Source: Saccharospirillum sp965652395
Lineage (GTDB): Bacteria > Pseudomonadota > Gammaproteobacteria > Pseudomonadales > Natronospirillaceae
NCBI GenBank assembly: GCA_965652395.1
Contig: CBFGUW010000010.1
Span: 1 to 64,000, forward strand
Length of the DNA: 64,000 nucleotides
Direction of reading: 5' to 3'
Made by a program: the position numbers and the translations under genes. Shown piece after piece: positions 1-11,369 of this stretch; within the stretch, counting starts at the first letter, position 1; each line of letters begins with the position of its first letter. The notes below the pieces were generated by a model. That model worked only from the letters and a program-made list of their open reading frames with translations, did no database searches and was not told the origin of the DNA.

Positions 1-3000
1 GCGACAAACACCTCTGCGCCTTCGTCACCGGTCGCGACGACCTGGCACTGCCGGAGCTGCGCCAGCAACTGGCCCGGCACCTGCCGGACTACATGGTGCC
101 GACCCACTTCGAACAGCTGGACGCCATCCCGGTCACGGCGAACGGCAAGGCCGACCGCAACGCCCTGGCCGAGCGTCAGGGCAGCCTGCAAACCGGCATC
201 GAGTATGTGGCCCCGCGCACGGAGACCGAAGCGCGGTTGATAGGCCTATGGCGTGAGGTATTGGGCCTGACCGATGAAGCCAGCCAACCGATCGGCGCTT
301 ACGATCACTTCTTCGAACTGGGCGGGCACTCGCTGAAGGCGACAAGCCTGGCGGCGAAGATCCACCGCGCTTTCGAGGTGGAACTGCCGCTGAAGGATCT
401 GTTCGCCTACCCGACGGTGGAGCAACAGGCACAGCGGATCGAGGCCGGAACAGGCAAAAGGTTCACGGCGATCCCGCAGGCGGAAGCGAAGCCCTACTAT
501 CCGTTGTCCTCCGCACAGAAGCGTATTTATGTGCTGAGTCAATTGGAAGGCGGCGATATCAACTACAACATGCCGGGGGCGGTCATTCTGGACGGGCCGC
601 TCCGGCAAGAAATACTCGATCAGGTATTGCAGGCGCTGACGCAACGCCATGAAGCGTTGCGGACCTCATTCGAAGTGGTTGACGGCGAACCGGTGCAACG
701 TATCCACGACTCGGTATCGATACCGGTGCGGATGATTCAACCCAAGGATGCGCTCACCATCGCCGACATCACCCGGGAGTTTGTGCAACCCTTCGATCTG
801 ACCCAGGCACCCTTGTTCCGGGTCGGTCTGGTGCCGCTTGAACAGGAAAAACATCTGCTGCTGTTCGACATGCACCACATCATTTCCGATGGCGCGACCA
901 TGGGCGTGTTGATCAACGACATCGCCGCTTTGTATCGCGGTGAAACGCTCGAGCCGCTGCGTGTGCAATACAAGGATTTCTCGGAATGGCAGAACGGTCT
1001 GTTTCAATCCGATGATATCGTTCGCCAACGAAATTACTGGCTGGAACAGTTCGCGGATGACCTGCCGGTGCTCGACATGCCGACGGATTTTCCACGCCCC
1101 GCCATGCAAAGTTTTGCCGGTGCCACCCTGGATTTCGCGCTGGACCGGGAACAGAGTGAGCGTCTGAAACGCTTTGCGGCGGAGCAGGGCTGTACGCTCT
1201 TCATGGTGTTGATGTCCGCCTACAGCATGGCGCTGGCGAAATACAGCCGACAGGAGGATGTGATTGTCGGCACGCCCATCGCTGGTCGTCCCCATGTCGA
1301 TCTCGAACCGGTTATGGGGATGTTCGTTAATACCCTCGCGCTGCGCAGTCAGCCTCAGGCGGACAAACGCTACCACGATTATTTACAGGAAGTGAAGCAA
1401 CAGGCATTGAATGCCTATGAAAACCAGGATTATCCGTTCGAGGATCTGGTGGAACAACTGGACCTGCTGCGCGACCTCAGCCGCAACCCGTTGTTCGATG
1501 TGATGTTGATTTTGCAAAACAACGATGGAGGCGAGTTGGATCTGGGTGATCTGACGCTGACCTCCTACGAGATGGAAAACACCGTCGCCAAATTCGACAT
1601 GACACTGGTGGCCGGCGAAACCGATGATGGCCTGGGCTTCCGTCTGGAATACCGTACCCGGTTGTTTACGGCGGACACCATGGCGCGCTTTGTCCGCCAT
1701 TTCCAATGCCTGCTCGAACAATTGGTGGCCGAACCGGACAATTCCGTGGCCGAGTTGACCATGCTGAGCGAAGACGAGCGTCGGCAAATATTGGTGGATT
1801 TCAACCGCACCGGCACGGCTTTCCCGAAATACGAAACACTGCAGTCGTTGTTCGAAGAACAGGTGGACCTGAACCCGCACAACACAGCGGTCACTTTCGG
1901 CGACGAAGTGCTTACCTATCAGCAACTGAATGCCCGTGCCAATCGCTTCGCCCGCATTCTCAGAAAACGGGGTGTGGGCACACACCGGGTGGTGGGTCTG
2001 CTGTGTGAACGCAGCACCGATATGATCGTCGCGATGCTCGGCATCCTGAAGGCCGGTGGCGTCTATTTGCCCATCGACCCGGAGTACCCGGCCGAACGCA
2101 TCGAGTTTATGTTGAAAGACAGTGCGGCCCGTTGGCTGGTGACGCAAAGCGGTCTGGAAGACCGGGTACCGTTCAAAGGCGAGCTGTTATTGATCGACCA
2201 AGTGTTGTCCGGTACCACCCAGCCCGGCGATAACCTCTATCCGGTTACGGTCTCCGGTGATCTGGCGTACATCATGTATACCTCCGGTTCCACCGGTCGG
2301 CCGAAAGGCATCAAAACCTGTCATTACAACATCAGCCGGGTGGTGCGAAACACCAACTACATTCGCTTTCACCACACCGACCGGGTGCTGCAGTTATCGA
2401 ACTATGCCTTCGACGGGGCCACCTTCGATATTTTCGGTGCGCTGCTGAACGGTGCGACCCTGGTGATGATCTCCCGTGATGATGCCCGGGATATCCGTCG
2501 CCTGGGCGAGGTGCTCGTGCAACAGGAAATCAGCGTTGCCTGTATCACCACCGCTCTGTTCAACACTCTGGTCGACCTCGCTCCGCAGAGCCTGGGCCGG
2601 GTGCGCAAGGTGTTGTTCGGCGGTGAGGCCATTTCTTTGCCGCATGTACGCAAAGCCTTGGAACATGTGCAACCGGACACCTTGATCCATGTTTACGGGC
2701 CTACCGAAAGCACCGTCTATGCAACTGCCCACGCGGTCGACCGCATCGACGCCGATCAGCGCGTGCTGCCCATCGGTGCACCCATTGCAAACACTGAAGT
2801 TTACGTGATGGATGCCGCGTTGAACCTGCTGCCAATTGGCGTGCCCGGTGAACTGTGCATTGCCGGAGCCGGTCTGGCGGAAGGCTACCTGAACCGACCG
2901 GAGCTGAACAAAACCGCCTTCGTCGAACATCCGCTCCGGCCGAGCGAGCGGCTGTATCGCACCGGCGACCTGGCCAAATGGCTGCCGGACGGCACCCTTC

Positions 3001-6000
3001 AATACCTGGGCCGTATCGATCAGCAGGTGAAAATCCGCGGGCATCGCATCGAACCGGGCGAAGTGGAAAGTCGCCTCGCCGCCTTGTCGCCGGTCAACGA
3101 AGCCTGTGTGCTGGTGCGAAACAACGCTGAAGGGGAAAAATACCTCTGCGCCTACTTCACGGCGGATACCCCGCAGGATCAGGCCGTGCTGCGCGACGCG
3201 CTCGCCAAACACCTGCCGGACTACATGCTGCCCACCGCCTGGGTACAGCTGGACCGTCTGCCGGTGACCGCCACCGGCAAGCTGGATCGAAGAGCCTTGC
3301 CCGAACCGGACAGTCAGACCCGGGCGACGGAGTACATCGCTCCGCGCAACAATACCGAACGGCAACTGGTGGCACTGTGGCAGGACGTACTGGCACTCGA
3401 CGAAAGCGACGCTCCCGGCATTCACGACAACTTTTTTGAACTGGGAGGGCATTCGCTCAAGGCCACCGCCATGGCGACCGGAATTCACCGCGAGCTCGGC
3501 GTGGATGTGCCTCTGAAAACCATTTTCCAATCGCCCACCATCGCCCAACTGGCGCAGTGCATTGAACAGGCCGGGCAGAGTGAGCGGCCCACTATCGAAC
3601 CGGTCGGACCCCAGGCTTATTACCCGGCATCGCCCGCCCAACGCAGTATGTTCATGGTGAGCTCCCTGGGCGACGGCGACACCCGCTTCAATCTCCCTGG
3701 AGCGGTCAGGCTTAAGGGGCGGCTGGATGTCACCCGGTTGGACACTGTATTGAACGACTTGGTGATACGTCATGAACCTCTGCGCACCCGGTTCGAAACG
3801 GTGAACGATCAACCCGTGCAGATCGTTGTCGACGCCGTGGATTTCGGTATCGAACATCTTGCGCCGCTGACTAACGAAGAGGCTGCCGAGGCGGAGCCCA
3901 TCATCCGGCAACGTATTGCGGACTTTGTCAGACCCTTTGATTTGACCCAGGCGCCGCTGTTCCGCGTCGGCCTGCTGCCGGTATCGGAGGACGAGCATAT
4001 CCTGGTGTTCGATGTGCATCACATCGTCGCCGACGGCTCGACGCTCGGCATTCTCAGTCGCGAACTGAGTGCGTTGTTCAACGACACCCCCTTGCCGAAA
4101 CTGAAGGTCCAGTACAAGGACTTCGCGCACTGGCAAAACGGTTTGATCGAAAACGGTGCCCTGGCGAAGCAGCAGGATTATTGGCTGGACGTATTCGCAG
4201 GTGAACTACCCGTACTGGAATTGCCGATGGACTTCGAGCGTCCCGGCTCCGGCGAGGTCGTCAGCGATGTCCTCACCCGAACACTGGACCGGGAAACTAC
4301 AGCGCGGCTGCATCAGATCGCTGCGGAAAACGGTGCCACACCCTTCATGGTGTTGCTGGCCGCCTACAACATCCTGCTCGCCAAATACAGCGGTCAGGAC
4401 GACATCATTGTTGGTTCGCGCATTGCCGGTCGGCAGCACGCGGAAATAGAGTCGGCCATTGGTTTGTTCGTTAACACCATCGCGCTGCGCAACGCGCCGC
4501 AGGGGCACAAAACCTACACCGACTTTCTACAGGAGGTGAAGCAACGGTCACTGCAGGCCTACGAGAACCAGGACTATCCGTTCGAGTCGCTGATCGACCA
4601 ACTGAACCTGACCCGGGAAGCCGGACGCAGCCCTCTGTTCAACACTCTATTTTCGGTGCAGGACATCGATGTCGCTCCGCTCGACCTGGGCGACCTGATG
4701 TTGGAACCCTACGACTTCGGCCACGAGCTGAGCCGTTTCGACACCACGCTCCGGGTGTCTGAATCCGACCATGAACTGACGCTGTGGCTGGAATACAACA
4801 CCCTGTTGTTCAAGACGGAGACCATCGAACGCCTGCTCGGACATTTCCATGAACTGCTGACGCACATCGCCGAGCGCCCGCACCATCGCATCGCGGAGCT
4901 GGGTCTGATGACGGTCGAAGAACGGCAACGACTGACGGGAGAATTATGCGTCGGCCCGACCCTGCCTCAACCGGAAACCACCGTACATGAATGGTTCGAG
5001 CGACAGGCGGAGGCGTCGCCCGAAACCGTGGCATTGGTCTACCAGGATCAGTCGCTCAGCTTCGCCGAATTGAACGGTCGTGCCAACCGGCTCGCGCGCC
5101 GCCTGCGCGATGACGGTGTGTGCCCGGGCAAACTGGTGGCACTGCTGCTGGATCGCTCGCTCGATATGGTCACCGCTATGTTGGCCGTCATGAAAGCCGG
5201 TGGGGCTTATGTTCCCATCGACCCGCAGTACCCCGAGGACCGGATTCAATTCACCCTGGCGGACAGCGGTGCGCATGCACTCATTACCGAAACCGGGCAT
5301 CTGTCACTGCTGGAAGGCTACGGCGGCACAGCGTTTTGTGTCGACGAGGCCGACTGGTTGAATGACGACGCCAAGGCAGCGGAAAACCTGCGCATAGAAG
5401 TGGCACCGAGCGATCTTGTCTATGTGATTTACACCTCCGGCACTACCGGCCAACCCAAAGGGGTTTTGGTGGAACACCGCAGTGTGGTGAATCTGGTGAA
5501 GACGATGTTCGAGCCGATTTATCAGGAGCGGCCTGACTATCGAAACGTCGCTCAATTGGCGCCCTATGTGTTCGATATGTCGGTCAAACCGATCTACGGC
5601 GCGCTGCTGTTCGGCCGTACCCTGCATGTGATTCCCGAGGCCATTCGCGCCGACGGTCAGTCGCTGCACCGTTATTTCGCGGAGCACGATATCGACTGGT
5701 CGGATGCCACCCCCACCTACCTGTCGCTGTTGGTCAACAGCGTTCCGGACGGCCTGGAAACCAGCCGTGTACAACAGTTCGTGGTGGGCGGCGAAGCGCT
5801 GTCGAAGGCGCGGGTCAAAGCCGTGTGGGACTGTATGGGATCGCATGTGGTGCTGACCAATGTCTATGGTCCGACCGAATGCACGGTCGACGCCACTCTC
5901 TATCCCATCAGCCCAACCGACCTTGCGGGGGCGGGTGCGAACCTGCCCATTGGCCGCGCGATGCCCAACCAATCCGTTTGGGTGCTGGATGCCGACCAGC

Positions 6001-9000
6001 AGCCGGTACCTCCGGGTGTTGTCGGCGAACTTTATATCGGCGGCACCGGGGTAACGCGGGGCTATCTGAACCGCGACGACCTGACCGCGGAAAAATTCGT
6101 GCAGCTTTCAGCATTGGACGGCCAACGTGCCTACCGCACCGGCGACCTTGGCCGCATGCGGCCGGATGGCGTGATCGATTACCTCGGCCGTGCCGACAGC
6201 CAGGTTAAAATTCGCGGCTATCGCATCGAGTTGGGGGAAATCGAAAGCCGACTCAAGCAGCAGGAAGGCGTGAACGATGCCGTGGTGTTGGCCCGTGACG
6301 AAACCGAGGGCAAGGTGCTGGTGGCCTACTACGTCTCCACCGGTGGCGAGAGTCTGACTGCCGAATTACGCCAGGCGCTGTCGCAAAGCCTGCCGTACTA
6401 CATGGTACCGACGCACTTTGTTTTGCTGGACGCACTGCCACGCACCGCCAACGGCAAACTGGATGAATCCGCACTGCCCAAGCCGGAGATAGAAAGCGCG
6501 GACGATGCGGTTGCCACCGGTCCGCGTGATGCCATCGAAGAACAGCTCGTCGCCTTGTGGCAGGAAATGCTTAACCTCGACTCGGTCGGCATCACTGACC
6601 GGTTCTTTGAAATCGGTGGGCATTCTTTGAACGCCATCATGTTGCTGGCGCGGATCAAGAAACAGTTCCAGGTCGATATCCCGTTGAACGAACTGTTCAT
6701 GAATCCAACGATTGAATTCCTGGCCGGTTATATCCGCCAGGCCGAATCGGATGATTTCGCCGCCATCGAACCCGCACCGCAACAGGACTACTACCCGCTG
6801 TCTTCTTCTCAGCGGCGGCTGTATTTGTTGCAGCAGATCGGCGGCGCGAGCACCAGCTACAACATGCCGGTCACGGTCGCCGTGGAAGGGGATCTGGATC
6901 GGCAGCGGCTGGCAACAGCCTTCAATGCCCTGGTGCAGCGTCACGAAGCTCTGCGCACCTCTTTCGAACTGGTCGATGGTGAGCCTGTGCAGCGGGTGCA
7001 TGCTGAAGCGCCGGTAGAGATTGAGCGGTTGGATTTGCCGGTGGACTTGCGCTCTGAAGCCTTGCATTCCGAACCGGTAAAACAGGCCGTGGAGCGATTG
7101 CTTGGTGAGTTTATCCGGCCGTTTGATCTGGCTCAGGCACCGATGATCCGCGTTGGTCTGGTGGAGAAAACCGAACGCGAATTCGTGCTGATCATCGACA
7201 TGCACCACATCGTCTCCGATGCCGTCACCAACGGCATTCTCGTGCGCGAGTTCTCGCAGCTGTACAACGGACAGGACCTGCCGGACCTGCGGATTCACTA
7301 CAAGGATTATTCGCACTGGCAGCAGCAACTCTTCCAGTCCGAAGAAATGGAACGGCAGAAAAACTATTGGCTGGAAACACTGTCCGGTGAGCTGCCGGTT
7401 CTGGATTTACCGACTGACTACCATCGCCCGCCCATTCAATCCGCCGAAGGCGACAGCCTGCATTTCGAATTGGGCGCGGAACTCAGCCGAAAACTGACCG
7501 AGCTAGCCAGCCGGACTGAAAGCACACTCTACATGGTGCTGCTCTCGGCCTACAGTCTGTTGCTCTGTCGTTACAGCGGCCAGGAGGATATCGTCGTCGG
7601 TTCGCCCATCGCCGGTCGGCGTCATGCCGATCTGGAAAATGTCGTTGGCGTGTTTATCAATACCCTGGCGATGCGTAACCAACCCACAAGCGGAAAAACC
7701 TACCGTCAGTACCTGCGCGAAGTGAAAGAAAACGCGCTGCAGGCATTCGACAGCCAGGATTATCCATTCGAAGATGTGGTCGAACAATTGAAGGTCGATC
7801 GCGACCCCAGTCGCAACCCGGTTTTCGATACCATGTTCACGATGAAAAACACCCGCCAGGATGCCGAGGTGGAACTGGACGGGCTGCGGCTTTCACCCTA
7901 TCAATACCAAGCGACCACCAGTAAATTCGACCTGTCGTTGGATGCGGCGGAAACCGACTCGGGTATTGTTCTGGGGCTGGAATATTGCACCCGTCTGTTC
8001 ACCCGTGCCCGCATGGAACGCCTGGTGCAACACCTGATCACACTGCTCGAAGACATCACCCAAAAGCCGGACGCCAAACTCGCCGAACTGAACATTTTGA
8101 CAGCCGGCGAGCGCCGTCGGATTCTGGAGCAGTTCAACAGTCCGATGCTGACCTATCCGACCGGACAGGCCGTGCACCAGCGGTTGGAGCAATGGGCACG
8201 AGAGTGCCCGAACAAAGTGGCGCTGGTTCAGCAGGACCGGCAATGGACTTTTGGTCAACTGAATGTCGAAGCCAACCGGCTGGCCCGTGTGTTGGTCGCA
8301 CGGGGCATCGGTGTCGACACCCCGGTGGCGATCTACATGGAACGCTCGCTGGAAATGGTGCAGTCCATTCTTGCGATCTGGAAGGCGGGTGGCTGCTATG
8401 TGCCGGTAGATCCAGAACACCCGATCAGCCGGACCCGAGACATCCTCATCGACAGTGACGCGCGTCTGGTTCTCACCAAGGCGGCTTATTGCACACAAGA
8501 GTTTACTGAATCCTACAACGGCCTCCTGCTCAAGCTGGATGAAGCCGCTGAGTCCATCGCAGCCGAAGACGATACCAATCTGGATCTGGCTTACGATCCC
8601 AACCAGTTGGCCTATGTGCTCTATACCTCGGGTTCGACCGGCAAGCCGAAAGGCGCAATGCTCGAACACGCCGGTATGAACAACCACATCGATGTGACCG
8701 TGGCGGAATTCGGGCTGGACCGCACCAGCGTGATTGCTCAAAACGCGCCGCACTGTTTCGACATTTCCGTCTGGCAGTTGGTGACCGGCAGTGCGATTGG
8801 CGCCAAAACGGTGATTTACAATAACGACCTTATTCTTGACGTCGCCGGTTTTGTCGAACGGGTAAAACAGGACCGGGTGACGGTCTTGGAATTGGTGGTC
8901 TCCTACATGTCCACCATTCTCGATCTGGACAGTCCGGCGCTGCCGGACATTCACCACCTGCTGGTCACCGGCGAACCGATTCAACCGGATCTGGTTAGCC

Positions 9001-11369
9001 GCTGGTTCCGGCACTATCCGGACATCAAACTGGTCAACGCCTACGGGCCGACAGAAGCGGCGGACGATGTCACCTTCCATACCATGGAAGCACCCGAAAC
9101 CGGTGCCGTGGTACCGGTCGGTCAACCGGTGGACAACCTCAATATCTACATCGTCGACCGTGACATGAACCTGCAGCCCGTCGGCGTGAAGGGTGAATTG
9201 TGCGTCGCCGGTGTGGGCGTGGGGCGCGGTTATCTGAACCGACCGGAGCTGACCGAACAAGTGTTCCTGCAAGACCCCTTCGTGCGGAATGCGGGTGTCC
9301 GGTTATACAAAACCGGAGACCTCGCCAACTGGCGCGACGATGGCAACATCGAGTTTCACGGCCGCATCGATTATCAGGTGAAAATTCGCGGTCACCGCAT
9401 CGAATTGGGTGAGATCGAAGCGGCGATTCTCGACCAGGAAAGCGTCGCCGAAGTGGTGGTGATCGACCGTGACGGCGGCCAGACCAAATATCTCTGCGCC
9501 TACTACGTTAAAGCGTCGGACATCACTGCCGCCGAGTTACGCCATGCCCTGGCGCAACGCCTGCCGGATTACATGGTGCCGGCTCACTTCATGGAACTGT
9601 CGGCGCTGCCATTGACACCCAACGGCAAGGTCGACCGCAAGGCGTTACCCGAGCCCGAACGGAAAAGCGCTGACGCCAACCAGGCTCCGCCGCGCAATGA
9701 GACCGAACAGTTGCTGGTGGATATCTGGCAGGGCGTTCTCGGCTTGGAGCGAATCGGCATCGAAGACAGTTTCTTCGACCTGGGCGGCGATTCCATCAAA
9801 GGTATTCAAATGGCCGCCCGCCTGAATCAGGCCGGTTACAAACTGGATGTTCAGGACCTGTTCCAGTACCCACGAATTTCGGAACTCGGTGACCGCATCG
9901 TACCGGTGAACCGCCTGATTGACCAAAGCCCTGTCGTTGGCGATGCCGGTCTGACGCCGGTACAGGCCTGGTTTTTCGAGCAGAACTTTTCCGAATACGC
10001 CCACTGGAACCAATCGCTGATGCTTCATCGCCCGGAGGGTTTCGACGAGTCTCGGCTGCGCCAGGTGTTTGATTACCTGGTTCAGCATCACGATGCTTTA
10101 AGATCGGTCTTCGAACCGAGTGAGGATGGCTACCGACTGCGCAACCGCGCCCCGGATGCTTCCCATCTTTACTCGCTGGAACGGTTCGACGGCCGCCAGG
10201 GGCTCGACACCGAAGAAGCGCAACGCGACTTCGTGGCGCAGCATGCCAACGCTGTTCAGGCATCGCTCGACATCCACGACGGCCCCTTGTTGAAGCTCGG
10301 TTTGTTCACCATGCCCGATGGCGACCATCTGCTGATCGCCGTGCATCACCTGGTGATCGACGGAGTCTCCTGGCGAATTTTGCTGGAAGACATCGGCACC
10401 GCTTACAGTCAGTTGATGGCTGGCAGCGACATCACCCTGCCGCCGAAAACCGACGCCTATCTGCACTGGTCGCAACGGTTGAACGACTATGCAAACAACG
10501 GCACCTCCGATACCACTCTGGATTACTGGGCCGAGGTGGCCGGGCAGGAGCAACCCACCTTACCGAAAGACCGAACTCCCGAGGAAACTCCCCTGGTGAA
10601 TGACAGCGCCGCTTGCAGCGTAGCGCTCGATGAAGCCGACACCCAGCGACTGTTGACCGAAGCCAACAAAGCCTACAACACGGAAATCAACGACCTGTTG
10701 ATGGCCGCTTTGGGGCTCGCCGTATCCGACTGGGCAAGCCTCGGCCATGTTGTGGTCAACCTGGAAGGGCACGGCCGTGAGCCGTTGTTCGACGACATCG
10801 ATATCAGCCGCACCGTCGGCTGGTTCACCTGTGAATACCCGGTGGTATTGGACATTCGGGAAGAGGAGTTGGCGATCCAGATAAAACGCGTCAAGGAAAC
10901 CCTGCACCGGGTGCCCAAACGCGGCATGGATTACGGCCTGCTGAAATACCTGGCGCGTTCCGAACAGACAGCGGACTGGTCGCTGCATCCTGAGATCAGT
11001 TTCAACTACCTCGGCCAGTTCGACGAACAGGTGCAGGACAGCCCGGACATCGGTTTGTCATCCCACCCCAACGGTGCACTGATCGGACCGGGCAACCAAC
11101 GGAGTTACCCACTGGGCATTGTCGCCATGAAAATGGGCGGCAAACTGCAGATCAACATCGACTATTCGCCGAGTGAATACGACGCCCAAACGGTTCAGCG
11201 TTTGGCGGAGAGTTTTACCGATCAGCTGCGTCGAGTGATCGACCATTGCACCGGTAAAGAATCCACCGAGCTGACCCCCAGCGACATGACGTTCAAAGGC
11301 TTGAGTATGGATGCCCTGCAGGCACTGGAAGACGACATCGACAGTTTTGTTCAGGAGGACGACCTATGA
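1..11369 (+). CDS. Nonribosomal peptide synthetase, 5'-truncated, A-T / C-A-T / C-A-T / C-A-T-E
   Basis: The reading frame is open from base 3, so the gene begins outside the window. First comes the tail of an adenylation (A) domain (A10 NGKADR at about 141) and a carrier (LGGHSLKA at 318). Module two has C (HHIISDG, 873), A (FDGATFDIF, 2409) and T (3441). Module three has C (about 3616), A (FDMSVKPIY, about 5570) and T (about 6610). Module four has C (about 6791), A (FDISVWQL, about 8758) and T (LGGDSIKG, about 9780). An epimerization domain follows (HHLVIDGVSW at about 10345, then EGHGRE and FNYLGQ). Specificity codes aligned by eye to GrsA are DGFCLGVVYK (one change from the Ile code DGFFLGVVYK), DMKDVGVVDK (close to Glu, DAKDLGVVDK) and DIWELTADDK, which I associate from memory with 2,4-diaminobutyrate in pseudomonads. 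The carrier before E is of the LGGDS type. The last 40 residues resemble a COM donor tail. The stop overlaps the next start (ATGA). Confidence 0.97.
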   Translation, partial: DKHLCAFVTGRDDLALPELRQQLARHLPDYMVPTHFEQLDAIPVTANGKADRNALAERQGSLQTGIEYVAPRTETEARLIGLWREVLGLTDEASQPIGAYDHFFELGGHSLKATSLAAKIHRAFEVELPLKDLFAYPTVEQQAQRIEAGTGKRFTAIPQAEAKPYYPLSSAQKRIYVLSQLEGGDINYNMPGAVILDGPLRQEILDQVLQALTQRHEALRTSFEVVDGEPVQRIHDSVSIPVRMIQPKDALTIADITREFVQPFDLTQAPLFRVGLVPLEQEKHLLLFDMHHIISDGATMGVLINDIAALYRGETLEPLRVQYKDFSEWQNGLFQSDDIVRQRNYWLEQFADDLPVLDMPTDFPRPAMQSFAGATLDFALDREQSERLKRFAAEQGCTLFMVLMSAYSMALAKYSRQEDVIVGTPIAGRPHVDLEPVMGMFVNTLALRSQPQADKRYHDYLQEVKQQALNAYENQDYPFEDLVEQLDLLRDLSRNPLFDVMLILQNNDGGELDLGDLTLTSYEMENTVAKFDMTLVAGETDDGLGFRLEYRTRLFTADTMARFVRHFQCLLEQLVAEPDNSVAELTMLSEDERRQILVDFNRTGTAFPKYETLQSLFEEQVDLNPHNTAVTFGDEVLTYQQLNARANRFARILRKRGVGTHRVVGLLCERSTDMIVAMLGILKAGGVYLPIDPEYPAERIEFMLKDSAARWLVTQSGLEDRVPFKGELLLIDQVLSGTTQPGDNLYPVTVSGDLAYIMYTSGSTGRPKGIKTCHYNISRVVRNTNYIRFHHTDRVLQLSNYAFDGATFDIFGALLNGATLVMISRDDARDIRRLGEVLVQQEISVACITTALFNTLVDLAPQSLGRVRKVLFGGEAISLPHVRKALEHVQPDTLIHVYGPTESTVYATAHAVDRIDADQRVLPIGAPIANTEVYVMDAALNLLPIGVPGELCIAGAGLAEGYLNRPELNKTAFVEHPLRPSERLYRTGDLAKWLPDGTLQYLGRIDQQVKIRGHRIEPGEVESRLAALSPVNEACVLVRNNAEGEKYLCAYFTADTPQDQAVLRDALAKHLPDYMLPTAWVQLDRLPVTATGKLDRRALPEPDSQTRATEYIAPRNNTERQLVALWQDVLALDESDAPGIHDNFFELGGHSLKATAMATGIHRELGVDVPLKTIFQSPTIAQLAQCIEQAGQSERPTIEPVGPQAYYPASPAQRSMFMVSSLGDGDTRFNLPGAVRLKGRLDVTRLDTVLNDLVIRHEPLRTRFETVNDQPVQIVVDAVDFGIEHLAPLTNEEAAEAEPIIRQRIADFVRPFDLTQAPLFRVGLLPVSEDEHILVFDVHHIVADGSTLGILSRELSALFNDTPLPKLKVQYKDFAHWQNGLIENGALAKQQDYWLDVFAGELPVLELPMDFERPGSGEVVSDVLTRTLDRETTARLHQIAAENGATPFMVLLAAYNILLAKYSGQDDIIVGSRIAGRQHAEIESAIGLFVNTIALRNAPQGHKTYTDFLQEVKQRSLQAYENQDYPFESLIDQLNLTREAGRSPLFNTLFSVQDIDVAPLDLGDLMLEPYDFGHELSRFDTTLRVSESDHELTLWLEYNTLLFKTETIERLLGHFHELLTHIAERPHHRIAELGLMTVEERQRLTGELCVGPTLPQPETTVHEWFERQAEASPETVALVYQDQSLSFAELNGRANRLARRLRDDGVCPGKLVALLLDRSLDMVTAMLAVMKAGGAYVPIDPQYPEDRIQFTLADSGAHALITETGHLSLLEGYGGTAFCVDEADWLNDDAKAAENLRIEVAPSDLVYVIYTSGTTGQPKGVLVEHRSVVNLVKTMFEPIYQERPDYRNVAQLAPYVFDMSVKPIYGALLFGRTLHVIPEAIRADGQSLHRYFAEHDIDWSDATPTYLSLLVNSVPDGLETSRVQQFVVGGEALSKARVKAVWDCMGSHVVLTNVYGPTECTVDATLYPISPTDLAGAGANLPIGRAMPNQSVWVLDADQQPVPPGVVGELYIGGTGVTRGYLNRDDLTAEKFVQLSALDGQRAYRTGDLGRMRPDGVIDYLGRADSQVKIRGYRIELGEIESRLKQQEGVNDAVVLARDETEGKVLVAYYVSTGGESLTAELRQALSQSLPYYMVPTHFVLLDALPRTANGKLDESALPKPEIESADDAVATGPRDAIEEQLVALWQEMLNLDSVGITDRFFEIGGHSLNAIMLLARIKKQFQVDIPLNELFMNPTIEFLAGYIRQAESDDFAAIEPAPQQDYYPLSSSQRRLYLLQQIGGASTSYNMPVTVAVEGDLDRQRLATAFNALVQRHEALRTSFELVDGEPVQRVHAEAPVEIERLDLPVDLRSEALHSEPVKQAVERLLGEFIRPFDLAQAPMIRVGLVEKTEREFVLIIDMHHIVSDAVTNGILVREFSQLYNGQDLPDLRIHYKDYSHWQQQLFQSEEMERQKNYWLETLSGELPVLDLPTDYHRPPIQSAEGDSLHFELGAELSRKLTELASRTESTLYMVLLSAYSLLLCRYSGQEDIVVGSPIAGRRHADLENVVGVFINTLAMRNQPTSGKTYRQYLREVKENALQAFDSQDYPFEDVVEQLKVDRDPSRNPVFDTMFTMKNTRQDAEVELDGLRLSPYQYQATTSKFDLSLDAAETDSGIVLGLEYCTRLFTRARMERLVQHLITLLEDITQKPDAKLAELNILTAGERRRILEQFNSPMLTYPTGQAVHQRLEQWARECPNKVALVQQDRQWTFGQLNVEANRLARVLVARGIGVDTPVAIYMERSLEMVQSILAIWKAGGCYVPVDPEHPISRTRDILIDSDARLVLTKAAYCTQEFTESYNGLLLKLDEAAESIAAEDDTNLDLAYDPNQLAYVLYTSGSTGKPKGAMLEHAGMNNHIDVTVAEFGLDRTSVIAQNAPHCFDISVWQLVTGSAIGAKTVIYNNDLILDVAGFVERVKQDRVTVLELVVSYMSTILDLDSPALPDIHHLLVTGEPIQPDLVSRWFRHYPDIKLVNAYGPTEAADDVTFHTMEAPETGAVVPVGQPVDNLNIYIVDRDMNLQPVGVKGELCVAGVGVGRGYLNRPELTEQVFLQDPFVRNAGVRLYKTGDLANWRDDGNIEFHGRIDYQVKIRGHRIELGEIEAAILDQESVAEVVVIDRDGGQTKYLCAYYVKASDITAAELRHALAQRLPDYMVPAHFMELSALPLTPNGKVDRKALPEPERKSADANQAPPRNETEQLLVDIWQGVLGLERIGIEDSFFDLGGDSIKGIQMAARLNQAGYKLDVQDLFQYPRISELGDRIVPVNRLIDQSPVVGDAGLTPVQAWFFEQNFSEYAHWNQSLMLHRPEGFDESRLRQVFDYLVQHHDALRSVFEPSEDGYRLRNRAPDASHLYSLERFDGRQGLDTEEAQRDFVAQHANAVQASLDIHDGPLLKLGLFTMPDGDHLLIAVHHLVIDGVSWRILLEDIGTAYSQLMAGSDITLPPKTDAYLHWSQRLNDYANNGTSDTTLDYWAEVAGQEQPTLPKDRTPEETPLVNDSAACSVALDEADTQRLLTEANKAYNTEINDLLMAALGLAVSDWASLGHVVVNLEGHGREPLFDDIDISRTVGWFTCEYPVVLDIREEELAIQIKRVKETLHRVPKRGMDYGLLKYLARSEQTADWSLHPEISFNYLGQFDEQVQDSPDIGLSSHPNGALIGPGNQRSYPLGIVAMKMGGKLQINIDYSPSEYDAQTVQRLAESFTDQLRRVIDHCTGKESTELTPSDMTFKGLSMDALQALEDDIDSFVQEDDL

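Noticed and set aside
2394..4136. Long open frame on the minus strand inside the first NRPS (580 codons)
   Set aside because: It lies fully within a coding NRPS, shows no recognisable domain and is rich in His, Gln and Arg as expected from antisense of a GC-rich gene.
7893..9272. Another long minus-strand open frame (459 codons)
   Set aside because: Same reasons; antisense shadow of a C and an A domain.
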